Made by a program: the position numbers and the translations under genes | Part shown: positions 22,665 through 30,753 of the stretch, piece after piece | Numbering within the stretch: position 1 is the stretch's first letter | How the letters are laid out: the number at the start of each line of letters is the position of its first letter | The notes under the pieces: model-generated | Told to the model about the DNA's origin: nothing | Seen by the model: the letters and a program-made list of their open reading frames with translations, nothing else | Database searches by the model: none | NCBI RefSeq assembly: GCF_013359775.1 | Contig: NZ_JABMCI010000071.1 | Location: 124,001-188,000, forward strand | Reading direction: 5' to 3' | DNA length: 64,000 nt | Origin: Cellulomonas humilata | GTDB lineage: Bacteria > Actinomycetota > Actinomycetes > Actinomycetales > Cellulomonadaceae

Positions 22665-25364
22665 TCAGGGACGCACGCGGACCGCGCCCGCCAGCTCGGT
22701 GTCGACGGACGAGCGTCCGATGTAGACGGCGACCTGGCCCGTCGGGGTGACCCACTGGTCGGCGTCGGCGTCCCAGTACGAGAAGTCCCGGCGGTCCAGC
22801 TCGATCCGCACCTGCTGGCGGTCGCCCGCACCGAGCTCGACCTTGGCGAACCCCGCGAGCTTGCGCAGCGGAGAGGCGACGCCCGGCAGCGGCCCGAGGT
22901 ACACCTGCACGACCTCGGTGCCGTCCCGGTCGCCGACGTTGCGCAGCCGCACCCGCGCGTCGACCGTGTCCTGACCGCCGGTCGCCCGGATGACGTTGCC
23001 GACGCGGAGCCGGTCCATCTCGAACTGCGTGTAGGACAGCCCCTCGCCGAACGCGAACTGTGGGGCGACACCAGCCGCGAGATAGCCGCGGTAGCCGACG
23101 TTCAGCCCTTCGGTGAACTCGACGTCCGGGTCGTCCAGCCACGGGTTCTGCACCCCCGCCGGCAGCGCGTCCTCGCTGCTCGGGTAGGAGACCGGGAGCC
23201 GACCGGACGGGTCCTCGTCGCCGAACAGGATGGCGGCCAGCGCGTGGCCCTCCTCCTGCCCGCCGAAGTAGTTCTGGAGCACCGCCGGCACGGCCTCGGC
23301 CCACGGCATGATGACCCCGGCACCGGTGGAGACCACCACGACGGTCCTCGGGTTGGCCGCGGCGACCGCACGGATGAGCTGGTCGGCGTTCTGCGGCAGC
23401 TTGAGCGAGACCATGTCCCGCTCCTCGCTCTCATAGGTGCGGACGAAGACCACGGCGACGTCGCTCGCCGCGGCCGCGTCGGCCGCCTCCGCCACGGACG
23501 GCGGCACGGCGTCGGCCGGGGTGGACCACTGGAGCAGGAACGTCCCCGGCTGGAGGCCGACGAGCGGGCGGTTCTGGGTGTACTCGACGACGAGGTCGTA
23601 CTCCTGCCCGGCCGTCAGCTGCTGCGGCTCGGAGCGGACGTCGCGACGACCGTCCTCGCCGGTCATGTCGATGATCAGGCCGCCGTCGAGGTAGACCTTG
23701 GCGTCGCCCCACCCCGTCGCCCCCAGGACGTAGGCGCCGGTGCTCGGTGCGACGAGTCCGCCGGTGTACCGCACGGACTGGTCGCCGTTGCCGGCCGGGC
23801 CGAGTCCGTCGAGGGCCGGCGTCGGCTGCACCTGCGAGCCGTAGAGGCTCGCGAAGGCGGGCTGCCCTCCGATGAACCCGACGTCGTACGCGACCTGGTG
23901 CTCGGTGCGGGTCAGCCCGGCGGCGCCCGACCACGTCGCGTTGGGGTAGTACCGCGCGGTGAGCCCGTCACCGATCCCCCGCTCGGGACGAAGCACGGAC
24001 GACGGCACGGCCGTCATGTCGAGCGTCTCGATCATGTTCGCGCCGTTGACCGGGTCGTTCCCCTGGGCGTAGCGCACCTGCGCACCGATCTCCTGACCCC
24101 GCTCGCGCAGGGCGTCGAGCAGCGAGACCTCGTACGTCGGCTGGATGTACGCCGAACCGCCGAGCGCGGACGGGATGGTGGCGTCGGCGCCCACGACGGC
24201 GATCGAGTCGATCGCGTCGCCGTCGAGCGGCAGCGCCGCCGCGTCGTTCTTCAGCAGGGTGATCGCGTCCTCCTGCACCTCGCGTGCCACGGCTCCGTGC
24301 TCCTCGACCGGGATGGCCGTCGGGGTGTAGTCGTTGTCGAAGATCCCGATCGCGAACATGGTGCGCAGGATCCGCAGCACCGACCGGTCCACGAGCGCGA
24401 CGGGCACACTGCCGCCGTTCACCGCGTCGAGCAGCGCGTCGGCGTAGAACGCCCGCGTGCCGGTCTCCATGTCCGTCCCGGCCACGATCGACGCCTCGGT
24501 GGAGTGGATCGCCCCGAAGTCGGTGAGCACGAAGCCCTGGAACCCGAGCTGCTCGCGCAGGATCTCGTTCAGGGTGGACTCGTTCTCGCACGAGTAGACC
24601 CCGTTGATCTTGTTGAACGAGCACATCACCGAGCCGAGGTTCGCGTCGCGGATGGCCGCCTCGTAGGCCGCGGTGTGCACCTCGCGCAGGGTGCGCTCGT
24701 CGACGACCACGTTCTGCTCACCGCCGCGGTACCGCTCCTGGGTGTAGGCGGTGTAGTGCTTCAGGTCCGCGATGACGTTGCGCGCCTGCACCTCCTGGAC
24801 GAACGGCACAACGATCGCGGAGTTGAGCTGCGGGTCCTCGCTCGCCGACTCGGCCTGCCGGCCCCAGAACGGGTTGCGGGTGGGGTCGGAGTTGGGGCCG
24901 AGCAGGACCTCGTGCCCGGTCTGGCGCGCCTCGTCGGCCACCACCCCCGCGTAGTCGCGGGCCCGGGCCGGGTCCCACGTCGCCGCGAGCGCCAGGGTGG
25001 CCGGCATGGCCGTCGCGGTGTTCGCGGTGTCGGGGAGCACCCACCCCCGGGAGGCGATGCCGTCCGTGGCGTCGGCCATGCTCAGCTCGGGGATGCCCAG
25101 CCGCTCGATCGGTGCGCTGTAGAACGCCGCCGGCCCGGAACCCTGGTCGCCCGCCATGAGCTCGACCTTCTCCTCCAGCGTCATCGCCTGGAGCAGCAGC
25201 ACCGCACGCTGGTCGGGTGACAACGCCGTGTTCATCCACGGGTCACCCGGTGCCGCCGCGCCCGGCGAGCCCGTCTGCACCGTGATGACCACGGCGGCCG
25301 CCGCCACTCCCGCCGCCAGGCGTCGTCCCCTGCGTCCACTCCGACCACTGCGCACCGAGGTCAT
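22665..25364 (-). CDS. Secreted glycoside hydrolase family 3 enzyme with PA14 domain
   Basis: An 899-residue exported enzyme. ATG at 25364 has GGGGAGGGG upstream. The signal peptide has an Arg-rich n-region (RRGRRLAAG), so Tat export is possible, and ends around AAAPG at about 40. The GH3 barrel spans about 55-380, with K202-H203 and the nucleophile D282 in GFVLTDFG. The second GH3 domain begins about 385. A PA14 carbohydrate-binding module is inserted at about 465-610. A fibronectin type III-like domain closes the protein. The family hydrolyses beta-linked glucosides, xylosides or related oligosaccharides, and PA14 inserts narrow specificity toward short chains. It is divergent from an XRE regulator across an inverted repeat, suggesting local control. 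Confidence 0.93.
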   Translation of the reverse strand: MTSVRSGRSGRRGRRLAAGVAAAAVVITVQTGSPGAAAPGDPWMNTALSPDQRAVLLLQAMTLEEKVELMAGDQGSGPAAFYSAPIERLGIPELSMADATDGIASRGWVLPDTANTATAMPATLALAATWDPARARDYAGVVADEARQTGHEVLLGPNSDPTRNPFWGRQAESASEDPQLNSAIVVPFVQEVQARNVIADLKHYTAYTQERYRGGEQNVVVDERTLREVHTAAYEAAIRDANLGSVMCSFNKINGVYSCENESTLNEILREQLGFQGFVLTDFGAIHSTEASIVAGTDMETGTRAFYADALLDAVNGGSVPVALVDRSVLRILRTMFAIGIFDNDYTPTAIPVEEHGAVAREVQEDAITLLKNDAAALPLDGDAIDSIAVVGADATIPSALGGSAYIQPTYEVSLLDALRERGQEIGAQVRYAQGNDPVNGANMIETLDMTAVPSSVLRPERGIGDGLTARYYPNATWSGAAGLTRTEHQVAYDVGFIGGQPAFASLYGSQVQPTPALDGLGPAGNGDQSVRYTGGLVAPSTGAYVLGATGWGDAKVYLDGGLIIDMTGEDGRRDVRSEPQQLTAGQEYDLVVEYTQNRPLVGLQPGTFLLQWSTPADAVPPSVAEAADAAAASDVAVVFVRTYESEERDMVSLKLPQNADQLIRAVAAANPRTVVVVSTGAGVIMPWAEAVPAVLQNYFGGQEEGHALAAILFGDEDPSGRLPVSYPSSEDALPAGVQNPWLDDPDVEFTEGLNVGYRGYLAAGVAPQFAFGEGLSYTQFEMDRLRVGNVIRATGGQDTVDARVRLRNVGDRDGTEVVQVYLGPLPGVASPLRKLAGFAKVELGAGDRQQVRIELDRRDFSYWDADADQWVTPTGQVAVYIGRSSVDTELAGAVRVRP

Positions 25365-25481
25365 CGCCAGCCCCTCCCCCTCGAGCACGGTCCGCGCACC
25401 CGGATCCCGGGCGGGTCCTTGGGTCACGGTCCGGATCCTGCCGATGACACTCCGGTCACCGCGCGGTCGTCGACCCCCGAG

Positions 25482-25503
25482 GGGGGACCAAGTGTGGTCC
25501 CCC
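25482..25503. promoter_or_regulatory. Perfect 22-base inverted repeat between GH3 and XRE regulator genes
   Basis: GGGGGACCA (25482-25490) and TGGTCCCCC (25495-25503) are perfect inverted copies around AGTG. The element is about 40 bases upstream of the regulator's -10 (25543-25548) and about 118 bases upstream of the GH3 start codon, a suitable place for an operator serving both genes. Confidence 0.6.
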
Positions 25504-25542
25504 TCCCCGGTGCCGATGCTCGGAGGGTCGGGTAGCCCGGTC

Positions 25543-25548
25543 TAGCAT
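25543..25548 (+). promoter_or_regulatory. Leaderless -10 element TAGCAT
   Basis: TAGCAT matches TAnnnT and is followed by five bases and GTG 25554, so the transcript would begin at the start codon. Confidence 0.55.
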
Positions 25549-25553
25549 CGAGT

Positions 25554-26444
25554 GTGCGCAACGAAGCGCTCCGCCAGTTCCTCATGGTGCGTCGGGCTCG
25601 CATCACCCCGGAACGTGCTGGCCTCCCGTCGCCCAGCGATCGGCGCCGCGTCGTCGGCCTGCGCCGCGCCGAGGTCGCCGCCCTGGCCGGGATCAGCCCC
25701 GGCTACTACAAGCGGGTGGAACGCGGGGTGGTCGGCGGGATCTCGGCGTCGGTGCTGGCCGGACTCGCCCGGGCCCTGCAGCTCAACGACGCGGAGCGTG
25801 CCTACCTGGCCGACCTGGTGCGGGGCTCGTCACCGAGCCGGCTCGGCCACCCGGCCCCACCGGCGCACGCGGTGCGACCGTTCGTCCAAGAGCTGCTCGC
25901 CGCGACGAGCCTGCCGTGCTGCGTGCTCGACGACCGGCTCGACGTCCTGGCCGCCAACGACCTGGCCCGCGCGTTGTACCTCCCGCTCTACGAGAGTGCC
26001 GACAGGCCCGTGAACCAGGCGCGCTTCACGTTCTACGACGCGGCGTCCCGGGACTACTGGAGCGACTGGGACGCGATGGCCGACCTGGCCGTCTCGCTGT
26101 TGCGGGGCAGCTCGGGCCGGGACCCCGTCGATCCCGGGCTCGCCGGCCTCATCACCGAGCTGAGGGCCCACAGCACCGACTTCCGGACGCGCTGGGCCGC
26201 CTACGACGTGGCCTCCGACACTGCCGGGGTGCGGGAGATCAACCATCCCCTCGTCGGGCACCTCACGCTCGAGACGCACTCGATCCCGCTGCCGGAGGAC
26301 CCGGGCCAGCGCGTCCTCGTGCACACCCCCTGTCCCGCGGCGGGCGCGACGGGACAGCTGGCGTTGCTCGCCTCGTGCGGCGCCGACCTGCGTGCGGCCG
26401 GGGTGCCCCGCCCGCGGGGGCGACACGCGCCGCGCGGAGGCTGA
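25554..26444 (+). CDS. XRE-family regulator with MmyB-like ligand domain
   Basis: A 296-residue transcription factor. Residues about 8-85 hold the helix-turn-helix (RRAEVAALAGISPGYYKRVERG), and residues about 105-275 are the MmyB-like PAS-type domain typical of this large actinobacterial family (LDVLAANDLARALY, then FRTRWAAYDV and HPLVGHLTLE). It starts at a leaderless GTG. It is divergent from the secreted GH3 gene, with a 22-base inverted repeat between them, so autoregulation and control of GH3 are the simplest guess. The ligand is unknown; some relatives bind fatty acids. Confidence 0.9.
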   Translation: MRNEALRQFLMVRRARITPERAGLPSPSDRRRVVGLRRAEVAALAGISPGYYKRVERGVVGGISASVLAGLARALQLNDAERAYLADLVRGSSPSRLGHPAPPAHAVRPFVQELLAATSLPCCVLDDRLDVLAANDLARALYLPLYESADRPVNQARFTFYDAASRDYWSDWDAMADLAVSLLRGSSGRDPVDPGLAGLITELRAHSTDFRTRWAAYDVASDTAGVREINHPLVGHLTLETHSIPLPEDPGQRVLVHTPCPAAGATGQLALLASCGADLRAAGVPRPRGRHAPRGG

Positions 26445-26468
26445 TCGACGGAGTTCGACCCCGGCGAC

Positions 26469-27101
26469 TCACTCGTCGGGGAGGTGCTGCGTCCCCCACA
26501 GCGCGGCGCTCGTGCGGTCGGTGACGCCGATCTGGCGGAAGACGTGCCCCACGTGGACCTTCACGGTGCGCTCGCTGATCCCCAGCGCACGTCCGATCTG
26601 CTTGTTCGCCATCCCCTTGCCGAGGAGCCGCAGCACCTGGAGCTCGCGCGGGCTCAGCCCGTCCGCCGGCGAGACCGTGGTCGACGGCAGGAGCGCTCGC
26701 GCGACGCGGGGATCCAGTGGCGCGAAGCCCAGCGCCGCCGAGCGCACAGCGGCGATCAGGTCCCGCGGGTCGCAGTCCTTGAGCAGGTAGCCGATCGCAC
26801 CGGCGGCGAGCGCGTCGCCCACCCGGGTCGTGTCGGAGAACGACGTGAGCACGACGACGTGCGTCCCCGGTTGCGCCGTGACGATCCGGCGTGTGGCCTC
26901 CACCCCGTCGAGCACGGGCATCGACAGGTCCATCAGGACGACCTGCGGGAACAGCGCCGCTGCCAGTGCCACGGCCTCGGCGCCGTCGGCGGCCTGGCCG
27001 ACGACACGGAGGCCCGCGGCGCCGTCGACCAGACCCGCCAGACCGGACCGCACCAGGTGGTGGTCGTCGGCCAGCAGGACGGTCACGTCGTCGTCACTCA
27101 T
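26469..27101 (-). CDS. NarL/LuxR-type response regulator
   Basis: A 210-residue regulator. The receiver domain (1-120) has the acidic pair D12-D13, the phospho-acceptor aspartate in VVLMDLSMPV at about 58, and the conserved Lys in YLLKD at about 108. The C-terminal LuxR helix-turn-helix is LSPRELQVLRLLGKGMANKQIGRALGISERTVKVH, about residues 148-182. Its start overlaps the stop of the upstream histidine kinase gene by eight bases, so the two form a cognate pair. Confidence 0.94.
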   Translation of the reverse strand: MSDDDVTVLLADDHHLVRSGLAGLVDGAAGLRVVGQAADGAEAVALAAALFPQVVLMDLSMPVLDGVEATRRIVTAQPGTHVVVLTSFSDTTRVGDALAAGAIGYLLKDCDPRDLIAAVRSAALGFAPLDPRVARALLPSTTVSPADGLSPRELQVLRLLGKGMANKQIGRALGISERTVKVHVGHVFRQIGVTDRTSAALWGTQHLPDE

Positions 27102-28500
27102 AGGTCCCCCCGTCCACCCTCAACCGCCATCGGCAGCCCTGCCCCGGCGCGGAACGCACCGCGAGCTCCGCGCCGGCCGAGGTCGCGAGGTCGCCCAGCA
27201 GCCGCAGCCCGAAGTGTCCCTCGGGCGGTGCGGCAAGGACCTCCAGCACGTCGAAGCCGACCCCGTCGTCCTCGACCTCGAGCACCACCTGGCCGCCGTC
27301 GCGCGTCAGGCGCACGACGACCGCACGGGCACGCGCGTGGTCCACGGCGTTGCGCACCGTCTCATGGGCCACCCGGTAGACGAGCTGCTCCTGCTCGGGA
27401 GCGAGCCCGACGGCCGCGTCCGCGTCGAGGTCGAGACGGACCTCGCTCCCGCGGGCGGCCAGCCCGCCGACGAGGTCGGTCAGGGCGGCCCCGAGCCCGG
27501 CGGTCCGGAGGCTGGGCGGGTAGATGTCGACCAGGAGCGAGCGCAGGCCCTTGATGCTGGCCCGCACGGTCTCGGACGCCTCCCGCAGCGGCTCGCCGAG
27601 CTCGGGAGCCGTCGACCTCTCCGCGCGCTCCGCCGCACCCGCCAGCACGAAGGACGACGCGGCGAGCTCCTGCACCACGCCGTCGTGCAGGGTGGCCGCG
27701 ATGCGCCGCCGTTCCTGGTCGGAGGCCTCGACCGCGTGCTGGAGCAGCACCTCGCGCTGCCGCTGTCCGCGACGCAACCGGTCCAGCAGCGTCCACAGGA
27801 CGGGGAGCATGAGCACGACGAGCAGCAGCAGGCTCGTCACGGTGATGCCGGCGAACCCGCGCCAGAGGGCGGTCGAGCGGTCCGTGACGACGTCGTACCG
27901 GCTGTAGGTCTCGAACAGCAGCGGGGTGCCGTCCGGGGTCCACACGGGCCGGTACACCTCAAGCAGCTTGCCCTGCCCTCGCTCGTACACGTTCTCGGGC
28001 TTGCCGAGGTCGCTCACCTCTGCCTCGGTGGCCGGCGCCGTGAGCACGGCCGTCTCGTCGTCGTCGAGCGGGAACGTCCGACCGATCAGGCGGTCGTCGT
28101 CCGAGTAGACGATCCGCCCGGCACGGTCCCAGACCTTGACCCGGATGATCCCGTCGCTCAGCACGCCGCCGCGGACCACCGCGTCCAGAGCCGCGACGGC
28201 GGCCGGGTCACCGGTCGGCAGTCCGTCGAGGAGCGCAGGCTGGACCACGGCGTCGGCGATCAGGTCGGTGCGGCGAGCGGCGTCGTTGACCGACTCCTGC
28301 TCGGCGATGCGGCGGCTCGCGGTGAGCCCGAGCAAGGCGACGAGGACGAGCACGACGGCAGCCGCGCCGACCAGCTGGCCGAACACCCGCCAGGTCCGGA
28401 CTGGGCGCTCCTCGGCCCCGGCCCGCCCGGCACCGACCCGCCCGACCGGGACCCATCCGGTCTCGACGGGCCGGTCGGAAGTGGTCCGCACGGGGCTCAC
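27094..28500 (-). CDS. Sensor histidine kinase, HisKA_3 type with extracytoplasmic sensor
   Basis: A 468-residue kinase. GTG at 28500 is preferred over ATG 28563 because codons between them (ACT, CTT, AGG) are atypical and the longer form would overlap the upstream gene. Transmembrane helices lie near 37-57 and 235-258 and bracket an extracytoplasmic domain of about 175 residues. The dimerisation/phosphorylation box is ASDQERRRIAATLHDGVVQEL with its histidine, and the HATPase_c domain carries the N-box NAVDHA and the G-box GVGF. The signal is unknown. The gene lies 46 bases after an exported Asp-rich protein on the same strand and overlaps the response regulator gene. Confidence 0.9.
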   Translation of the reverse strand: MSPVRTTSDRPVETGWVPVGRVGAGRAGAEERPVRTWRVFGQLVGAAAVVLVLVALLGLTASRRIAEQESVNDAARRTDLIADAVVQPALLDGLPTGDPAAVAALDAVVRGGVLSDGIIRVKVWDRAGRIVYSDDDRLIGRTFPLDDDETAVLTAPATEAEVSDLGKPENVYERGQGKLLEVYRPVWTPDGTPLLFETYSRYDVVTDRSTALWRGFAGITVTSLLLLVVLMLPVLWTLLDRLRRGQRQREVLLQHAVEASDQERRRIAATLHDGVVQELAASSFVLAGAAERAERSTAPELGEPLREASETVRASIKGLRSLLVDIYPPSLRTAGLGAALTDLVGGLAARGSEVRLDLDADAAVGLAPEQEQLVYRVAHETVRNAVDHARARAVVVRLTRDGGQVVLEVEDDGVGFDVLEVLAAPPEGHFGLRLLGDLATSAGAELAVRSAPGQGCRWRLRVDGGTYE

Positions 28501-28546
28501 CCTAAGGCCGTGCTGCGGCGGGTCGATGCCCGCGGAGCCCGCCGGG

Positions 28547-29023
28547 TCAGTCGTCGCTGCCATGACCACCGTGGTCGTCGCCGACGTCGTGCCCCACCCC
28601 GTCGTCCGCGCCGCCGCCACCCGATCCCGAGTCGTCGCCGCTCCTGCCACGGTGGCCGGAGTCGTCCGTCGAGATGGTCGCGCTCGGAGCGGGCACCGGG
28701 GCGGGGAGGCTCCCGTTGACGTCGCGGTCGTCCCCCACCTCGACACGGTCGTCGCGGTCGGCCGACCCGCCGTTGTCATCGCCGGCCGACGGCGAGGGCG
28801 TCGCGGACGGGCTGGGCACACCGCCCTGCACCGCGCGGTCGTCGCCGTCCTCGGTCCGGTCGTCCCGGGCGGTCAGGCCACCGCGGTCGTCCACGACGAC
28901 CGCCTGCGTCGGAGGGTCCACGGGCACGGACGGGCTGAGGCTGCTGTTGCCGGCCAGACCCGCCGCAGCGGGGATGGCGGCCAGGGCGGCGGCCGCGGTG
29001 AACACGATCATGCGCTTCATCAT
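28547..29023 (-). CDS. Exported Asp/Gly/Ser-rich acidic protein
   Basis: A 158-residue protein with GAGGAG five bases before the first of two tandem ATG codons. A clear Sec signal peptide occupies about residues 1-27 (MIVFTAAAALAAIPAAAGLAG). The mature part has no predicted fold: it is strongly acidic, with repeated DDR and DD(S/R)G clusters such as VVVDDRG, ARDDR, GDDR and VGDDRDV, ending in a His/Asp/Gly segment that could bind divalent metal. It sits immediately upstream of the histidine kinase gene on the same strand and may share its transcript. The role is unknown; a metal- or envelope-sensing partner is speculation. Confidence 0.75.
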   Translation of the reverse strand: MMKRMIVFTAAAALAAIPAAAGLAGNSSLSPSVPVDPPTQAVVVDDRGGLTARDDRTEDGDDRAVQGGVPSPSATPSPSAGDDNGGSADRDDRVEVGDDRDVNGSLPAPVPAPSATISTDDSGHRGRSGDDSGSGGGGADDGVGHDVGDDHGGHGSDD

Positions 29024-29096
29024 CAGGACTCCTCGAACGGTGTGCGTTGACGAGTCCTTTCTCCCCTGAAGGAGGTAGTGCGCACCATCAGACGTT

Positions 29097-29108
29097 GGTA
29101 CTAGTACC
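29097..29108. promoter_or_regulatory. 12-base perfect palindrome GGTACTAGTACC
   Basis: A perfect palindrome with an AT-rich centre lies in the 97-base gap between the stop of the GAF-ANTAR gene and the start of the acidic exported protein, about 75 bases upstream of the latter's start codon. It could be an operator for the acidic-protein/two-component unit. Confidence 0.35.
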
Positions 29109-29120
29109 GGCACCCGGGCG

Positions 29121-29819
29121 TCAGCGCTCCTGAGCGGTCCGGACCACGTGCTGCGCCACCTGCGCCAGGGTGGACCCGTTCGAGGACGCCCGGGCGATCA
29201 GCTCGTCGTAGGCCTCGGCCATCTCCAGGCCGAGCTGGAACGCGAGCACGCCCTTGGCCTGCTCCACGACGACCCGTCCCTCGAGCGCCTCGGTGACGCG
29301 CTCCGCGAGGTCCTCGTCGCCGAGGGCCGCCGGCTGCACGATGGCGAGAGTCGCGAAGTCGGCGAAGCTCTGCGCGAGCACGGCGGACGGCTCGGTGAGG
29401 TCCGCTGCGGTGACGGAGAACAGGTTGAGCCCGCCGATCGCGTGGCCGCGCCAGTGCATCGGGAAGGCGTGCACCGACAGGAAGCCTGCGTCGACGATCT
29501 CCCTGCCGACGTCGCCCCAGCGCGACACGATCGCGTCGCTGCCGACCGCGCTCGACCGCTCACCCGTGCGGGCGGCGTCGACGCACGGACCGGAGTCCCG
29601 CTGCGCGTGGTAGAGCTCGAGCTCGTCGACGCGGTGGGACGTCGCGCTGAGCAGCTCGAAGGCGCCGTCCCCGGTGCGCACCAGCACGGCCGCGGCGTCG
29701 GCAGGGAGCAGGGCCGCGCAGTCCGACACGAGGCGCGCCAGGAGCCCGGTGATCTCGTGGTCCTCGACCAGGGCGCTCGCCACGTCCGCGAGGGCTTGCG
29801 CCGATGTCCGTGCGGTCAT
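29121..29819 (-). CDS. GAF-ANTAR domain protein (232 aa)
   Basis: A predicted RNA-binding antiterminator. Residues about 18-160 are a GAF sensor domain (DSGPCVDAARTGE and FPMHWRGHAIGGLNLFS). Residues about 170-226 are an ANTAR helical triad (LEGRVVVEQAKGVLAFQLGLEMAEAYDEL). The family binds dual hairpins in nascent mRNA to prevent termination. The start overlaps the stop of a second GAF-ANTAR gene by four bases, so the two are co-translated and could form heterodimers. The ligand of this GAF domain is unknown; it lacks obvious haem cysteines. Confidence 0.9.
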   Translation of the reverse strand: MTARTSAQALADVASALVEDHEITGLLARLVSDCAALLPADAAAVLVRTGDGAFELLSATSHRVDELELYHAQRDSGPCVDAARTGERSSAVGSDAIVSRWGDVGREIVDAGFLSVHAFPMHWRGHAIGGLNLFSVTAADLTEPSAVLAQSFADFATLAIVQPAALGDEDLAERVTEALEGRVVVEQAKGVLAFQLGLEMAEAYDELIARASSNGSTLAQVAQHVVRTAQER

Positions 29820-30562
29820 CGCTCACCACTTCCCGTGCTGTCGTCCGAGGATGCCGCGTCGTGGGACACACCTTGGTTCGTGTGGGTGAAGCTCAGGCGC
29901 CGGTGGACCACGTCGGCGGCGATCTCGTCGAGAGTCGCACTGCTCGCGTAGGCGTGCGCGCGCAGGATGGCGAGCGCGTCGGCGGGCGCGATCGCCAGCT
30001 GGGCCACGATCATCCCGGCCGCCTGGTGCACGCGCGCGCGGTCCGACCAGGCGGCGAACGGTGCCGACCCGTCCGTCGCGCGTTCGTCGAGCAGCGCCGC
30101 ACCGACGGCGTCGGCGAGGAACTGGGCGTCGTCGAGGCTCTCGGTCAGCGGACCGGCGGACCGGTAGAGCGTGATCACCCCGATCGTCGTACCGCCGGGG
30201 TGCATCGGGATCGCCCAGACCGTGACCGGGCCGGCGATGTCCCCCGCCATCTCCGTGAACATCGGGAAGGGGCCGCCCTCCGCACCGTCGACGTGGGTGA
30301 CCACCGCCCGGCCCTCGCGGAACGCCTCCTGCCCGGGGCCCTCCCCGAGGACGTCCTGAAGGTCCTCGATCCGCGCGGACGTCCCGTCGGACGTGCTCAC
30401 CGTGAGCCGTTCCGGGCGGGTCGACGCGAGGGTGATCGCTCCCCCGTCGGCGCCGAGGATCTCCACGCAGGCCGCACACAGCCGCGAGGCGAGAGGCAGG
30501 TCGCGGTCCCCCGCGGCTACCAGCCTGGCGAGCCGGGCCAGGACCGCGCTGCGGTTGGTCAC
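29816..30562 (-). CDS. GAF-ANTAR domain protein (248 aa)
   Basis: The second member of the pair, transcribed first. GTG at 30562 is chosen because residues of the GAF domain begin soon after; an ATG 31 codons upstream gives a low-complexity Arg/Pro extension. GAF domain at about 10-160 (LGEGPGQEAFREGRAV and AIPMHPGGTTIGVITLY); ANTAR at about 170-228 (RARVHQAAGMIVAQLAIAPADALAIL). The C-terminal 20 residues are Asp/Ser-rich. It is divergent from the PAS-ANTAR-STAS gene, with an inverted repeat in the gap. Expected role: antitermination control of a distant transcript set in response to a small molecule. Confidence 0.85.
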   Translation of the reverse strand: MTNRSAVLARLARLVAAGDRDLPLASRLCAACVEILGADGGAITLASTRPERLTVSTSDGTSARIEDLQDVLGEGPGQEAFREGRAVVTHVDGAEGGPFPMFTEMAGDIAGPVTVWAIPMHPGGTTIGVITLYRSAGPLTESLDDAQFLADAVGAALLDERATDGSAPFAAWSDRARVHQAAGMIVAQLAIAPADALAILRAHAYASSATLDEIAADVVHRRLSFTHTNQGVSHDAASSDDSTGSGER

Positions 30563-30637
30563 GGTTCCACCGACCTGAGCTCCATCCGCCCATCCTCCAC
30601 CCAGCACGGCCGGCGGGCGGCCCACGGACGGCGGGAG

Positions 30638-30663
30638 CCGAGCCCGAACCCGCATGCTCGGCG
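30638..30663. promoter_or_regulatory. Inverted repeat GCCGAGC-n12-GCTCGGC
   Basis: Perfect seven-base arms at 30638-30644 and 30657-30663 lie between the divergent ANTAR genes, just upstream of a -10-like TAGTCT (30678-30683) serving the plus strand. The repeat would overlap the -35 region of that promoter. Confidence 0.4.
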
Positions 30664-30753
30664 CACGCCTCGGGCCTAGTCTCGGAAGAAACGTCCGTGG
30701 CGGGCGCGACCCGGCGTCCCGCAGGCTCGTCCGACACCACTCTGGGGGATTCG

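Noticed and set aside
28501..28563. ATG 28563 as the start of the histidine kinase
   Set aside because: It overlaps the acidic-protein gene, codons in between are atypical (ACT, CTT, AGG) and no ribosome binding site is seen; GTG 28500 fits better, though not decisively.
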